Assembly: GCA_028753945.1 (NCBI GenBank) | Contig: JAPNXP010000011.1 | Span: 992,001-1,056,000, forward strand | DNA: 64,000 bases | DNA from: Hexactinellida sp. DTS-2022 | Taxonomy: Eukaryota; Porifera; Hexactinellida | Reading direction: 5' to 3' | Shown: in pieces, positions 21,143 to 33,536 of the stretch | Layout: each line of letters starts with the position of its first letter | Position numbering within the stretch: position 1 is the first letter of the stretch | Translations under genes and position numbers: made by a program | Notes under the pieces: model-generated | Seen by the model: only the letters and a program-made list of their open reading frames with translations | What the model was told of the DNA's origin: nothing | The model's database searches: none

Positions 21143-21271
21143 TCACGGGTATTCATATTTTCGGAACCGTTCCGCCCAATTCCGTACCGCCCAATTCCGT
21201 AATCAGGTTCTTCGAAATTCCGGAATGGTATCGTTCCATACGTTCCGTTCCGGAATTTATGTATGTCCCAA
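21143..21271. repeat. TTCCG word array
   Basis: Dense repetition of TTCCGCCCAATTCCGTACCG, CCGGAATGG and CGTTCCGTTCCGGAAT. The edges GGGTATTCAT and ATGTATGTCCC are weakly inverted. It resembles the other word-array elements. No target duplication found. Confidence 0.5.
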
Positions 21272-21499
21272 ATAATTAAGTGTTAAATAGTATGAATTTT
21301 AATTATAGTATTTCACAATTTACAGATAATATTAGAGTATTAAAATCCCTATATTTCCTTACACCGTGATATAATCAATTAATTTGGTCAAACAGAAATA
21401 AAGACACAGATAATACATTTATACATTTATGTATATACGATTCACGTGAATTCCAGTTAATCGGAATTGCAATAACAAGATCGGGAGGATGTGGTACTC

Positions 21500-24400
21500 G
21501 TATCATTAGGTGTCTTCACTCAGTCTCACTTCAACAGAGAATAGCTCTGCTGTTTGCTGGCGTAGCAGTAGCGGGCTGGGATCGGAGAGAGAGGGCAATA
21601 GTCGATCCATAAGCTACGAGTAGACTTGCACAGTCCAATTAATCCGGTGTCCTGTAGGGGGATAGCAGAGAGACACAATTCCACAAGAGACGAGATAGGG
21701 AATAGCGGTGTCCCAGCATCTGAAGTAAACGAAATAGCAACTAGCGTTAGGGATTCCAGATTACAACAAATTCGAATTGGGGATAAGATGCTAGTACAGC
21801 TGTTCAATCCGACTGACGGTAAATAATATTAACGTATTCCCTTCAATGAAGTGTTATTATAATATATTAGGTAATGAGGTCTTGGTAATTCTCCCAAAGG
21901 GGAGGCTCATTAGTTGCTATTAGCGATAAAGAACTGATACTGTTGTTTGTCTGTAGGTGAGGCAGGGCAACGTAGGGATCTTCAGTGTACCAGAATAATT
22001 CTTCCAGGGAGCAGAAGCCGGATAGTATGCCTGTTGTCTCTGGCAGGTATGATTCATCCCATATGGACAGTCCCTTAATACCTCTGTTGTTAGATATCAG
22101 TGGCAGAGAATAGACCAATCAGTATAATCTGATTTGGGCTCATAGGTTAGATTCTCAATGCTAACAAACTGATTGTCCAATTGTCAGCATTTCATTAGAT
22201 ATTTCGGATTGTTCTAATCTAATGTTTCCAGTCAAGTTGCTTGTTGTTTGGGAGAGAGGAATGGAATGCAGACTGATTGAGGGCAATACTGATCTAATAA
22301 TTAATCGGTGTATCAGCAGAGAATAGGAGGCTCTTATACGATTGGATTGTCTCTGTATCATCTCAATAAAATGCAATGGCTCGGTAGTGTAGGATGCACG
22401 AGGAGAGCTGACGAAGTAGTAAACTGAACTAGTTAGGATTTATTAGATATGTCTCTATATAGGATTTCTATTTGATAGAAGTAATTCAGTGACTGCAGAA
22501 AACAATGGAATTCATTTGGTGTCATAGATTTATAGAAAATGAAGTGCACATGTTCTGGCAACAGATTAATGAAACATTCGATATACTCTTTCATTAAGCG
22601 GGTTAGATTCTACTATTAGTGAGCAAATGAGGAGATAAACCTGAGTAAATTGACTCCAGTCAAACACATCGATTATATTTATTAAGTATCTGAGTTGATG
22701 TATCATAGGTATACTAATTAGTGGCACTGTATCGGGTATAATATTGCCACATATAATGGGCATGAGACAGGCAGCTCTATCCGATAGCATGCCGCATAGA
22801 AACCTCACTACCATCCTATACATTGCAAACACGTCTCTCTACTCACTATGAATCGAACTATTATGCATACCAAAAACCCATGTCTCGTTGCTAAAATCAC
22901 AGCAGCTATGTATTCCTGCAGTGTTAAGTGAGCAAAGGTCCAAACATTCACTTATGACCTAACTTTAGAACTTTCACTTATACCTGCATAAAGCCTAGTC
23001 GTTATTTCTTGTATTCACGGGAGCTTACGCGAATTGACACATCCTCTTCCCTACACCTAAGCTTCTATGCCTTCGTAGGCTTCCTTTCCTATGCATTATA
23101 TGCATTCTAGAATGGATTGATAGAACTGTCCCATGCACTCTACCTGCGTTAATCTCTTCAGTCCCATGCGATACAATTGTCATCTTATTATATACACCAT
23201 CAGTGCGGAGTAGGCTGTGTTAGTGTCTGAGAGAGAATGTTGTTTGTTGCATTGAATTGCGATGTAAAGAGACTAGCGTTAACAGACACTATTGACAACT
23301 GATTTGTTTAATCATGTAGAAACAACAGATCCTTTGTGTCTCTCAGTTTATCAACCTTGCTAATCCTCCCCCGAAAGTAGCTGTCTCTATCTGAGGGAGA
23401 TAACCCCAGCACCTGGAAGCTGGAATCTACTGTCAAGGCCGGACTATGTTCCTCTCTAATCTCATTCAATGCACCGAGCCTGCTGGTCAGAAGTAGTGTT
23501 GCGCGATTAAGGACACCTTTGTGTAACAGAAGATACATCAGTGTCGTTTTAAACGGCACAACATTGATGAATTCGTCCACCCTGTCAATTATCATTAGGA
23601 GATCTTCTCCTGTCTTTGTGGTGTTTCTCTAGGGATTTGGACCATTTGATGCCCATTGGCATTGTATATGAAAACATTTTTGAATGAATTCTTAATCTAT
23701 TTCTTTCTCGCTGTCTTGCCTCGATTTCTCCATGCTATTCAATTCCTCACTGCGACACGATATGACATGAGTGTGTATATGTTTGCTATTTCCATACTGG
23801 GAAAGGGGGGGTGGGGCTATGTATTTGCACAAGAATGTTTTGCCACAACCTGGATCCCTTATTAGACATAATACTTTTGGTTTAGTCTGGGATATATTGG
23901 AAATTAAATCTACTACTTTCAATGTTTTTTCTTTTTGGTTCATGGACCTGAGGAATGCTATCTCGTTGAAGCTGGTTTCTTGATTTGCTTTCACTCTCAT
24001 TATCTCTTCTTCCACAATGGTTAGAGGAGTATAGACTGATTCCAATGCGGTCTTATCCTCATCGTCAAAATGTATGTGCACATTCTCATGTTGCTGCACG
24101 GTATACTCCCTCCTTCTCTTTACCCAGTTTGTTTTATCATTTTTCTCATCGGTATCAAAGTCATTAATTAATTTGCTATGAAATTCAATTTATTATTTCT
24201 ATGGAACACGGGGTATATTGTTGGATTTTCTCAACAACATGATGATGATGTTCTATTGCTACCATCATATTCACAGTTCCTCTAGGTTAGGTGTTATTAA
24301 ACCTTTCTCTATTGATAGTTGGAATGCATTCTCCAAATCCGATACATTTGATACTCTCTCGGACAGTCCTATGTCTACAATGAGTTTCCATTGTTTGGCT

Positions 24401-24525
24401 TCAACTTCTGTTCTCAATAGATTCACAAAGAATTTATTGGACAAAGCTGATCCCATTTCCTGCGTTCGCTTAACAGAACTAATTTTTAACCATGAAAGCC
24501 TTTCTGCATATGGTATCAGGTCGGA
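21500..24525 (-). pseudogene. NACHT-LRR (NLR-like) immune receptor pseudogene
   Basis: Read on the minus strand from about 24,525. There is an N-terminal helical segment (LSNKFFVNLLRTEVEAKQWK ... AFQLSIEKGLITPNLEEL) resembling a death-fold domain, then WVKRRREYTVQQHENVHIHF. The NACHT domain follows, with a Walker A-like RDPGCGKTFLCKYI, a Walker B-like LIIDRVDEFINV and a sensor region ATLLLTSRLGALNEI followed by VLGLSPSDRDSYFRGRI. A helical region (AACLMPIICGNIIPDTVPLI ... IDVFDWSQFTQVYLLICS) and leucine-rich repeats (CNLESLTLVAISF, SLVELCLSAIPLQDTGLIGL, SISSLSLIATNEPP) follow. Known NLRs sense danger signals in the cytosol. Here frames change and stops occur between nearly every block. The Walker A Gly (usually GDPGCGKT) is Arg and the Walker B Gly (DGLDE) is Arg-Val. 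No introns are evident, so it is either an intron-poor gene that decayed or a retrocopy. Confidence 0.8.
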
Positions 24526-24529
24526 TCTT

Positions 24530-25440
24530 CCTATGGGCCGGTCCCTAGTGCGTCGAGAAACATTCTGGGTTCAAATTGACACTGACCATATTTCAATGAA
24601 AATAGGAATTCGAATGGTTCAGTCCGGTTATTTCGACTATAGTAGGTGGAACTGCGAGTAAAGTTTGTAGTATTTTGATATTTTGCAGCATTTTTGGGCG
24701 CTATTTTGTTCATTGTTTTGGTTTCATCGACATTGATTATGCGATTTTGTCCTATAAATGCAGTTTGATGAATTATCATGTTACAATGCAATGTTTAGAA
24801 CTAAGATCTTTACAACACCTTTTATACAAAATCACAAGTTTATTACAGAGATCAATTCAATAGTGTTGCCACAGAGGATATTTTCTAATGTGTTGAATTG
24901 AATATGTGAAAACAAGTATAAAGTTATTAAATTATTTCAAATGCAATTTCAGTACTTTACATGGGCAACTGATAAAGACGATTGTTCTCATTTAAATAAT
25001 ATTGGAATTGTGTGTTAATGACAAAAGATAAAATAATTCTGCATTCTCTCACCAATATATAAGTATCATATTTAAATGCTGTTTGTCCGGGCTAAGCGCG
25101 TCCTTATGACTTCAACTCGGGATTTCGGCCATATTCTTTTTTAAGTTGATGCTAGATGTTTTTAATGCACATATAGGTTAACAACTTAACATGTATACAA
25201 TTAATGTTGAACAGAGCAGCGGAGCAAAGGGAGCGAGGCAGGACATTCGTCCCTCAAAACAAACAATTAATCTAATGGCAATATCGTTCTGTAATTTATT
25301 TTCAGAGCCCAAGCGAGCATTTAATGTCTATTTTGTACCTCTAATAGCAAGTCGCACATTAGCAAGCAATAATCGACTTGCTATTGCTTTAGGATATATA
25401 CGGACAAAGTAAAATATTTGGAATTACTAATCAATTAAAA
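24530..25440. other. Intergenic, no gene recognised
   Basis: AT-rich. Frames of up to 90 codons show no recognisable family. Confidence 0.4.
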
Positions 25441-25449
25441 TGGTGTTGT

Positions 25450-26222
25450 TGAATTTATGTACCTAACAATCGCCTCTCAACTAAAACTGAACCCCAACGA
25501 TATGGGACGACTGTTCCTTGGAACATTACTACAAGATAAACTTCGTAACAACAAACGTTTAGCTTCTATAAGCTCAACACGAGGACTAGAAACGCAACAT
25601 GCGCCGCCATTACCAAAGAAAGACTACCCATCCACCCTAAACCCAAACGACCTCAATACAACCGACCGATATATAAAACCCAATTCCCATGCACCAGGTG
25701 TCTACAGCAACAACAATACTAACCACAACAGACAAAAAATATACAGATAATATCGAAACACGACCCGCAACATAACAATCGAGGAATATAAGCTCAACAA
25801 TTACCGACCAGTCTACGAAAACGATCTTTGAGGACCTGAGGTGCATTCCACCATCACTGAAGGATACCAAAACCAGCAGGAGAAAAGAGGCTGCCCGCTG
25901 TCCTCCAATTGAGAGAGAAGACAAACATTTCAACAGGCAGCACCAGACAACTACCTGAAGAGCAACGAAAACTCATCTACCCACACTAATCGAAGCATGC
26001 AAAACCCACGGCCTATGCTCACGCTGTGGGCGAACAAGGAAACGAGAAACGAGCTTTGACACAAACAATGCTTGAGCTGTGAAAAGAAATGTCCACCGAA
26101 ACGCACCGCAGAATGTCTTAAGAACACATTTAGCCACCCACAAAACGAAACACCTACAATTTGGCGAAGCGATCAATCTAACTCCAAGCCATCGGAAAAA
26201 CTGATTGACCGCACTTAATATC
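25450..26222 (+). other. A/C-rich, strand-asymmetric segment, possibly a decayed retroelement
   Basis: The plus strand is strongly A/C-rich and nearly G/T-poor, unlike its surroundings, and a 97-codon frame (25,457-25,750) spans part of it. A compositionally similar segment lies at 35,480-36,190. I recognise no domain here. The two could be halves of one element split by the hAT between them. Confidence 0.35.
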
Positions 26223-26467
26223 AACCTTTTTGCTAAGGGAGTCGGGGACCCGTGGAATCCCCTCCAATCTCGGGGAATTTTTACAATCCCGGGATTTCGG
26301 GATTGGCATCTTGTTCAATCCCGGGATCCCGGGATTGAACATGCTTATTATATTTATAATTTACTTTTATAGGCTATGTAGGAATACTTTATCTATACTA
26401 TTAAAACACAAACCTGGGTGTATGTGTATACACGGCCGTAGCCACCAATTAAAAGTGGTCCGGTTAG

Positions 26468-27044
26468 CAGTGGCGTATACAGGGGCGGGCCTGAGGGGCC
26501 TAGGCCCGCTCTAGTGGACCCTAGGCCCGCCCTGAGCGACCTGAAAATAACCAATAATTAATATGTTGTTATTGATGCTTTTTGAAACATTATTTGATTC
26601 TTTTAATTGATGAACTTGTTAGATACTTACTATTTGTTAACTATGTAGTATAAGTAATTCCCAGCGGTGTCCTGGCCATACAAGCCAGCGGGGAATTCCC
26701 GCTGGGGCCCCCTTGGGGATACCTAATTTTGGCTCCTAGTTTATAAGGGACACCTTGGGGCCCTTATAAGCCTATTATATCTGTACTAAAGCATAGAAAT
26801 TTCCCCAATTCCCCCCCCCCCCCCCCCCCCCTGGCCTGGACGCCGCTGGTAATTCCCATAATAGTCTCTTCAACTGAATCAGCTATATTCTATACCTAAC
26901 CCCCTATTCGATCAATATTCATTGTCAAAAAAACAGGACAAATTGAATATATAGTAAATGTGTGCTATCATAACTCATGCCTTTTGTATAATATAACGTG
27001 CACAACCTAGGCCCGCACCATAGTAAATCCTGGTTACGCCACTG
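26468..27044. mobile_element. Non-autonomous hAT element, CAGTGGCGTA ends
   Basis: Ends CAGTGGCGTATACAGGGGCG and ...CTGGTTACGCCACTG. Perfect duplication CCGGTTAG (26,460-26,467, 27,045-27,052); the empty site is present in the 44,081 copy of the host element. The ends carry CCTAGGCCCGC words. Confidence 0.9.
26662..26848. mobile_element. Non-autonomous hAT element, CAGCGG(T)GTCC ends, innermost
   Basis: Ends CAGCGGTGTCCTGGCC and ...GGCCTGGACGCCGCTG. Perfect duplication GTAATTCC (26,654-26,661, 26,849-26,856). Its interior carries a long C tract. A relative lies at 50,443-50,625. Confidence 0.9.
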
Positions 27045-27727
27045 CCGGTTAGACCGGGCTGGATACAGTACCAACAGGACCAAGTTGTCAGGTTTACCTG
27101 TCCAACCTGAGTCCTGACCAAGTGGTGCCAAAAGTGGTCAGGTTGAAACCTGACCAACCGGACCAGTGGCTACGGCCCTATACTATATATATTTGTTTGT
27201 ATATTACGAGTTGATTGAAGAAAGTGGACGGTTTCCAAATGGAATTTTTGGCATATAGGGGTATCCACTCAAAATTTCTCACACCTCGACAAGTTATGAC
27301 GTCATTGTCACATTTCGAGCAGCATGAAAATTCACTTAATCGCACATAATTCGCGCCCTTTAAGAGAGAACATCTTAAATTTTAATAGAACATGACATTA
27401 ATGATGCAGACACGTTGGTCACACCAGATCACCAATATGCTTACTCATTATCGCATGATGACGTAATCACTAAATTTAACATTGTTAAATTCTACTATTT
27501 AGGCCTATTTACGCTTTATAATCAATATTAGGAGTATATAAACCACACAGCAACCGCGAAGCGGTTGGTGTGTGGTTGTATTCTGCCGCGAAGCGACCTA
27601 GCAACCGAAGCGCACTAGTTTTTATTAAATACGGCAGTTTTATTACTATATATTGATGAAAATATGAATGAGAATAACCTTGAATTTATCTAGTCGGATA
27701 GAGAGGAAGTGAATGAACGAGAGTATT

Positions 27728-29585
27728 ACAAATTATTAATATTTCTGATGATAATTAACGTGTCTATTGTTTCATCACTCAGTCTGCATCGAAACCTATT
27801 GCATATGCACGCTGCTGAAGAGAATATTCGTTCAGCCTCTACTGAAGTTGTTCGGATGATATACAGCATTTGATATATTTCTTCCAAAAGATTTCCTCTT
27901 TTGCCTGTCTGCTCAGAGATTGTTAAATCATACTTCAAAAGAGTTGATTACGGTACTAGAGTCTTTTGGGAACTTTCTTGAGGCTTTTTGAGTGAAGCAT
28001 CTATTACAATTTGGAGTTTCTCTTGGACGGATGGATTTTCCGGTTCCGTATTTTCGGAAGTATTTCCTGTGGTGATTATAGATTGTGCTTCATTAATATT
28101 TTCTTCAGGATCAAGATTTTCCCCAAATCTTAAAAATAAGTTGCAACAAAATCTGTTAATTACCACCTTTTTCTCAATTTGAGCCTGAGGTTTGTGAAGA
28201 TGTAGAACAACCGATGCATCGATATATCGCTCTTGAATAATACGTTTATCAATTGCTTCCAAAATTTGATTGTTGTATTTTGAAGGAGACCTACTGAGTT
28301 CATTAAATAGAAATTTACCGTTGCTTCCGCTGTTATCAAATTAGCATCACGCCTACATAGCGCTTCTACTGCAATTTTGATTGGAGTGAGAGCTTTGGCT
28401 ATTGATTCAATCCTGATGAAATTTTATCTCTTAGATTTTCAATGGCACTTAAGTCCAACAGATGCTTTTGAACTGGTAGCTTAACCTGAATGATTCTTAC
28501 CAACATATCTAGTTGCGAACTCCACCAAGTCTTACAATCAAGTATTAAATTTAATCCTTTAGGATTGGTTTCTCTAGCGTATTTTTGTAATGTTTCATTT
28601 TTCAATGGCAATCGCTTAAATTGTTTCACAATTCCACGTGTTTTGGTCACAATGTCATTGATATCATAGCATAGTTCAGTGGAGTTTTCTTGTTCAGGAG
28701 TATTTAATACAATTAAACCACCATCTTCCTCATCTTCATCGAAAGCTTCTTTGTCTTCATCAGAATCAGTAGTAGTTAAGATTAATTTTGAGCTTGTAGG
28801 CTTGCTTCGATAGAATAGATCTTGTATAACTAGCTGAAGTCCATGAGCGTAAGCATAAATGTTGAATGGCTGTATTTTACCGAGTTTTCTTATCATCGCA
28901 CAACCATCTGTTGTAATGGCAACAATATCTGTACTAAAATCTAAATCAAATTCGTTCAGCTTTTTAAAGATTGCATCTGAACACAATTGTGCACTGAAAC
29001 TTGCCTTTATTCTCACTAACCCCAGATTTTAAAAATAGCTTCTCCCATGGATGTTTATATTTAAGTAGAGATGTCCATTCATCCAATGTAAGCGGAAATT
29101 TTCTCCTTCTGATTTACGATTAACTAAATTTCGGATTATTTTGTGCCGTAATTGTTGTCCGTTTGCATAACTAATTCTCTAATGCTAGTAATAGATCTAG
29201 AAAGAGAGTGCCCTAGTGCGCTAAATGATTTCCGTAAGTCCTGAGAAGTAATAATATTTTAAATGGAAGGCCATCACAGGGTGTCATTCTAGCCAGCACT
29301 GCTGGAAGGCTCTCATAACCATGAAATCTTTCAATTTCTTTTGTTTTTTGATAGATTTTGTTTTTTTGTTTTACTAACCTCCCTTTCTAAATTTTTACGT
29401 TTTAGAATTTCAATATTATGACAAGTTTTAAGGTGGACATGCAAACCCTTGGTTCATCCTCCATGACACTTTAGGTTTCTCTTACAGATTTTGCATTCTG
29501 CCAGGTTTCCACAGGAAGAGCGCTTATAATGCATCCAAATTGGTGCACCTTCAAACTCTCGAAAGATGATTTTATTCCCAGCCAT
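27728..29585 (-). pseudogene. BED-type hAT transposase relic (hAT-2)
   Basis: From the ATG at 29,585 on the minus strand: MAGNKIIFREFEGAPIWMHY, then a BED zinc finger (CKICKRNLKCHGG, then LHVHLKTCHNIEILK after an in-frame TGA). Further on come EWTS-region traces, STDIVAITTDGCAMIRKLG, YAHGLQLVIQDLFYR, an acidic linker, LQKYARETNPKGLNLILDCK, EALCRRDANLITAEATV and YIDASVVLHLHKP. The hAT dimerisation tail IRTTSVEAERIFSSAACICN with FRCRLSDETIDTLIIIRN closes it at 27,728. Family order and spacing match hAT-1, and stops and frameshifts inactivate it. The BED finger is the known DNA-binding part that recognises subterminal repeats in this superfamily. Confidence 0.85.
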
Positions 29586-29665
29586 AAGCAAACAAATAAC
29601 GATAGTTAATTCAATGAAGAATAATTTGTAAAATTACAGGTATATTTCTGATAGATGTATTAGAA

Positions 29666-31584
29666 ATGGGAGTACGACAACTCGCATCACGACAACTCGC
29701 AACACCGACAACTCGCAACAAATCTGATTGGACAATTAATGAACTCGTACAATGTTGGAACAAATGTAGTATAGGAATTGTAATATTTGCACAGTAGTTG
29801 CAGGGTATTATCATAATAACTTTTAATATAAAATTTAAATAATAATGAATGCATTATAACTGTATTTTGTTTAGTCCCTTCCCATGTTGAAATGATGTGC
29901 TACACCCCTTAAGAATTCAAATCTGGGACGGTGTAGATAGCTCCCAACTAATTCCCTCAAGGCTTTTTCATTAGCTTGCGCCGCTTTCCGCTTATATGGC
30001 TGATCACCAGCTATATCCTTGGCTTGCCTTATCTCAACAAGACCTTGTTCACACTTCAACGCAGTAATAAACTTCCAAATATTCGGGTGATGGCACCCAA
30101 CAGTCGCATTGAAGCTGCGATACCATGCTTCCACCGCATTCGTTGTCCTAGGTATGCCATATGCCGTATCAAAGTGATGGTTCCACATGCTGATAGGGGA
30201 CAGTGCTTGCTGAAATGCACCACCTGGCAGTGTACGTCCGATATAGGTCCTCTCGAAGTAGTGTATAATATCGTCTGTCTCAGGCATAGGGAGCTGACCA
30301 GCCACTTCAGCAAATTGAGCAGGTACTTCATGAGGAGCAGCAAATGCCAGAGTTGGTATCATTCTGATACGGATAGCTAATTGTTCGTCCTGGGAATATG
30401 TGACTTGCATTCCAGCTGCTTGTACCTTGCGCCATAGATTTTGTGCGAGGTGGAAGAAGCAACCTTTCACCATACAAGTGTGCCATCTGCGCTCGAAACT
30501 GTTAATCGCAGCCTTCTCAAAATCAACATTTCAGCAGGATCGGCTTGGGGACAAAGAAGCTGGATTTGTTCCCACATTTTGGAATACACAGCCTCTGTCT
30601 TGTTTGGTAGGAGTACAAAGAGACTTGGCAATAGATGGCCATACTTCATCAGATCATGGCCTCCAAGCAAAGCATGAATTACCTATACTTGGGTGAATAG
30701 TGAATGAGCTGTCTTAAACGTCCCATCAGCTAACCAAATCCTGGATAACTTCAACATTTCCAGGTTCCTTTGTGTACCAAAGATGAGAGTCCTCTGCGTG
30801 TCTGAACCAGAATCGTAGAGGAGGAATTGTTCGCCCTTAGAAGTTTTCTTGTATTCTTTCGGGAGATTGAGGTGCTCCAAAATAGCTGGTTGTACTGGAA
30901 CTGCTAGGTGGCGCACTCGCTGACGTTGTATGGAGCGATTGAGGCTATCGAGCTTCGGTAACTTAGCAGCAACACCCTCCGATATAGTTTGAAGACTTTC
31001 GCCTATTATCTGATGGGAGCTATCTTGCGAGTCTATAGCTTTTCTCTTTGTTCTAGCCTTCACTTCACAGCAAATAGCTGTCTTTCCATCTGGTGCATGG
31101 AGATGAACATTCGTCCGTTTAACAATCTCTGCGCCTTTGGTATGTATAATCGCCTTGCAAAAGCCTCTTTGTTCACACAGCCAATGCGTCATCTCTCCAA
31201 TTTTCCTCTGCTTCTCATAAATATACCCTCCTTCGACTAGTTTCATTGCTCTTCTCTGAGACCGGGTTAAAGTGAAATATTCACTCGGAAGTTCTGCCAT
31301 AGTGTAAAGAATGCAAAAATTGTACTGTTAATAATACACGTTGTAAATAACAAGATCTATTTATACTACGAGAATTCCTGTTGACAACAAATGGGATTTT
31401 TCTTATGGGAACAATAGAGGTGTATGGGATACACATCTATTGTTCCTATACTACATTTGTTCCAACATTGTACGAGTTCATTAATTGTCTAATCAGATTT
31501 GTTGCGAGTTGTCGCGTTGCCAGTTGTCGGTGTTGCGAATTGTCTTGTTTCGAATTGTCGTGATTCGAGTTGTCGTACTCCCAT
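29666..31584 (-). mobile_element. FLYWCH-MULE element 1
   Basis: Inverted ends ATGGGAGTACGACAACTCG at both sides. Each end carries several further copies of the word ACGACAACTCG or CGAGTTGTCG. The immediate flank TAGAA is shared (5 bp); a usual 8-11 bp MULE duplication was not found. It encloses the minus-strand FLYWCH-MULE gene. Confidence 0.8.
29871..31300 (-). pseudogene. MULE transposase with N-terminal FLYWCH finger (element 1)
   Basis: Starts MAELPSEYFTLTRSQRRAM. The FLYWCH domain spans residues 20-75 (GGYIYEKQRKIG, HWLCEQRGFCKAIIHT, NVHLHAP). A basic linker follows, then the MULE catalytic domain: SRIWLADGTFKTAHSLF (first Asp), DFEKAAINSFERRWHTC (second Asp), GCFFHLAQNLWRKVQ and RTTNAVEAWYRSFNATVG (Glu). 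The reading frame changes near 30,685 and near 30,535, so there are three blocks rather than one ORF. Otherwise it is well preserved over about 470 residues and may be a fairly recent death. The C-terminus ends at 29,871 close to the element end. Confidence 0.9.
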
Positions 31585-31594
31585 TAGAAATATC

Positions 31595-33536
31595 GGTAAA
31601 CGGAAATTTCATCGAATGGAATATTCGTCGAACGGAAAATTCGTCGAAAGGAAATTCGTTGAAACAATTGAACGGGAGAAGTTTTGTCTTGTCACCTTTA
31701 CACACAATGGGTCGTTTTTGTTTGTGATTTCATTCACACTTAACTTTGAGAATAGACTTGTATTACAAATTTGCATACATTATGAAAAGATATTGTTTCG
31801 TTTGAACATAAAGTTCCACATTCAATTACATTACTTACATTACAGTTTTCAGAACAAGATGTCCGTTCCACAAAACTTTTGTATCGAAAGAATAAAAAGT
31901 AATCGAAACAAAGGAAAAGCTGTTGTAGAAGGTTTCATCTATTCTTTAAACAAGACTAATGGTAATATCCAGTTTTTGGTATGTGAACAACGAGGTAAAT
32001 GCAGCGCTCGAATCAATACAATAGATGATTATATTATAAAACCAACAAACATTGAACAAATGGTGGAAGATCACACCCATGCACCCATTCCAGGACTTAT
32101 CGAGATGCTAAAAAGCTATTTTAATTTCAAAACAGCTGCAGTAAATTCAGAACATAGCACAGGGGATATTTTATCTACGACGTTAGAAACTATGCATACA
32201 ACTACAATTAATGCATTCCCAAAATTTGAATCTGTAAAACGCACTATTCGTTCCTACAAAAGCAGAGGAATTGAAAGTTGTGGGCATCCCGATAATGCTG
32301 GTGGTATAATCATTCCAGATAAATACAAAATGACTCTTAAGGGAGAGGCTTTCCTATTATTTGATTCCGGATTTGGAGATGAGCGAAGAATGATTAATTT
32401 TGCCAGTCGCATATTTTATACATTCTAAGTGAATGTCGGCATTGCCTCATTGGTATTGCGATGGAACATTTAAAGTTGTACCAGACTTATTCTTTCAACT
32501 ATATACAATCCATGCTGAGAAGGAAGGAATGGTCATACCTTGCGTCTATGCTTTATTATTAAATAAACAAGAGTCAACGTATGATAGTGTTTTTAAAAAA
32601 TAATTGGAAATAGAACTTGCCTTAAACCCATTTACCGTTATGTTGGATTTTGAAAAAGCGGCTATCAATTCCTTAGAGAACAATCTTATATCTGTCATAA
32701 GTGGATGTTTCTTCCATCTTGCCCAAAATATTTATCGCAAGGTTCAAACAGAGGGACTAGCGGTAAATTATCGAGAAGATAAAGAGTTTGCACTCAAAAT
32801 AAAAATGGTACCTAGTCTTGCATTTGTACCTGAATGGACGTGATTGACAGTTTTAATTTATTAATGCAGGACTTCCCTGAATCTGCGATTACCATAGGGA
32901 AATATTTTGAAGATAATTATTTAGGTAAAAGATTACCAAATGGGAGTAGAAGGATTCCAATGTTTCCAATCAGGCTGTGGAACATGTATTCGAGAGTAAA
33001 CAATCACCAAGCTCGCACTAACAACCATGTGGAAGGTTGGCATAATGCCTTTCAGTCAACGATATCATGCTCTCATCCATCTATTGGAAAGCTATTAACA
33101 TTTATACAACGTGAACAGTCATTGCAGGAGGCTATATTGGCAAAATTGGAGGCAGGTGAAGTCATACACCCGTCTAAACTAAGTAAGTACGCAACGAAAG
33201 AGTTAAAGTATTGTTTAAAACTACCATAATCGTGAGATATTAGCATAATTAAGACTTGAGAGGGATAGCTCATAACTTTGATTTGTGATTTCTTATTATA
33301 AACATAAATAATTCCTACTTTTCATTATCATAATCATATATTATGCAACAATTTGATTATATGTATACGCAATCAAGACATTAAATTAATTATCATATAT
33401 TATGAATCAATTTGGTTGTTATAGGTATACGCAATCAAAACAAGTGCATGTTCGACGTTTTTTTCCTTTCGACGAATTTTCCGTTAGACGAATATTCCAT
33501 TCGACGTATTTTCCGCCGACGAATTTTCCGTGATTC
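31595..33536 (+). mobile_element. FLYWCH-MULE element 2 with 9-bp duplication
   Basis: Flanked by AGAAATATC at 31,586-31,594 and 33,537-33,545, a perfect 9-bp duplication typical of Mutator-like elements. Both ends are arrays of the word ACGGAAAATTCGTCGAA with small variations, about 90 bp long. It begins ten bases from the end of MULE element 1, in opposite coding orientation. Confidence 0.9.
31859..33229 (+). pseudogene. MULE transposase with N-terminal FLYWCH finger (element 2)
   Basis: Starts MSVPQNFCIERIKSNRNKG. The FLYWCH domain contains VVEGFIYSLNKTNGN, FLVCEQRGKCSARIN and the HTHAP motif. Catalytic blocks: LPHWYCDGTFKVVPDLFF (Asp), FTVMLDFEKAAINSLENN (Asp), GCFFHLAQNIYRKVQTEG and ARTNNHVEGWHNAFQSTI (Glu). 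Lesions: a frameshift near 32,405, a TAA near 32,600 and a frameshift near 32,838. It is homologous to, but clearly diverged from, element 1. The extended open frame upstream of 31,859 runs through the terminal repeat and is not coding. Confidence 0.9.

Larger units (their letters stand above)
26431..27180. mobile_element. hAT-like element, GGTCAGGTT/GGTCC words, outer of three
   Basis: Ends CACGGCCGTAGCCACC and ...CAGTGGCTACGGCCCTA. Words GTGGTCAGGTT and ACCTGACCA recur near the right end. A nearly identical uninterrupted copy lies at 44,081-44,237. Interrupted by the element at 26,468. Confidence 0.7.
26392..27618 (+). mobile_element. Helitron, complete ends
   Basis: Starts TCTATACTATTAAAACACAA after an A. 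Near the end it has the palindrome AACCGCGAAGCGGTTGG, then TTCTGCCGCGAAGCGACC, and it finishes GCGCACTAG before a T. No coding region for Rep/helicase, so non-autonomous. Inside are three hAT elements nested in one another. Confidence 0.8.

Noticed and set aside
24218-24661. Plus-strand open frame of 147 codons
   Set aside because: It overlaps the N-terminal part of the NLR relic antisense and has no family features.
29976-30380. Plus-strand open frame of 134 codons
   Set aside because: Antisense shadow of the MULE-1 transposase.
31499-31858. N-terminal extension of the MULE-2 open frame
   Set aside because: The frame runs through the terminal inverted repeats of both MULEs. The FLYWCH protein starts at the ATG at 31,859.
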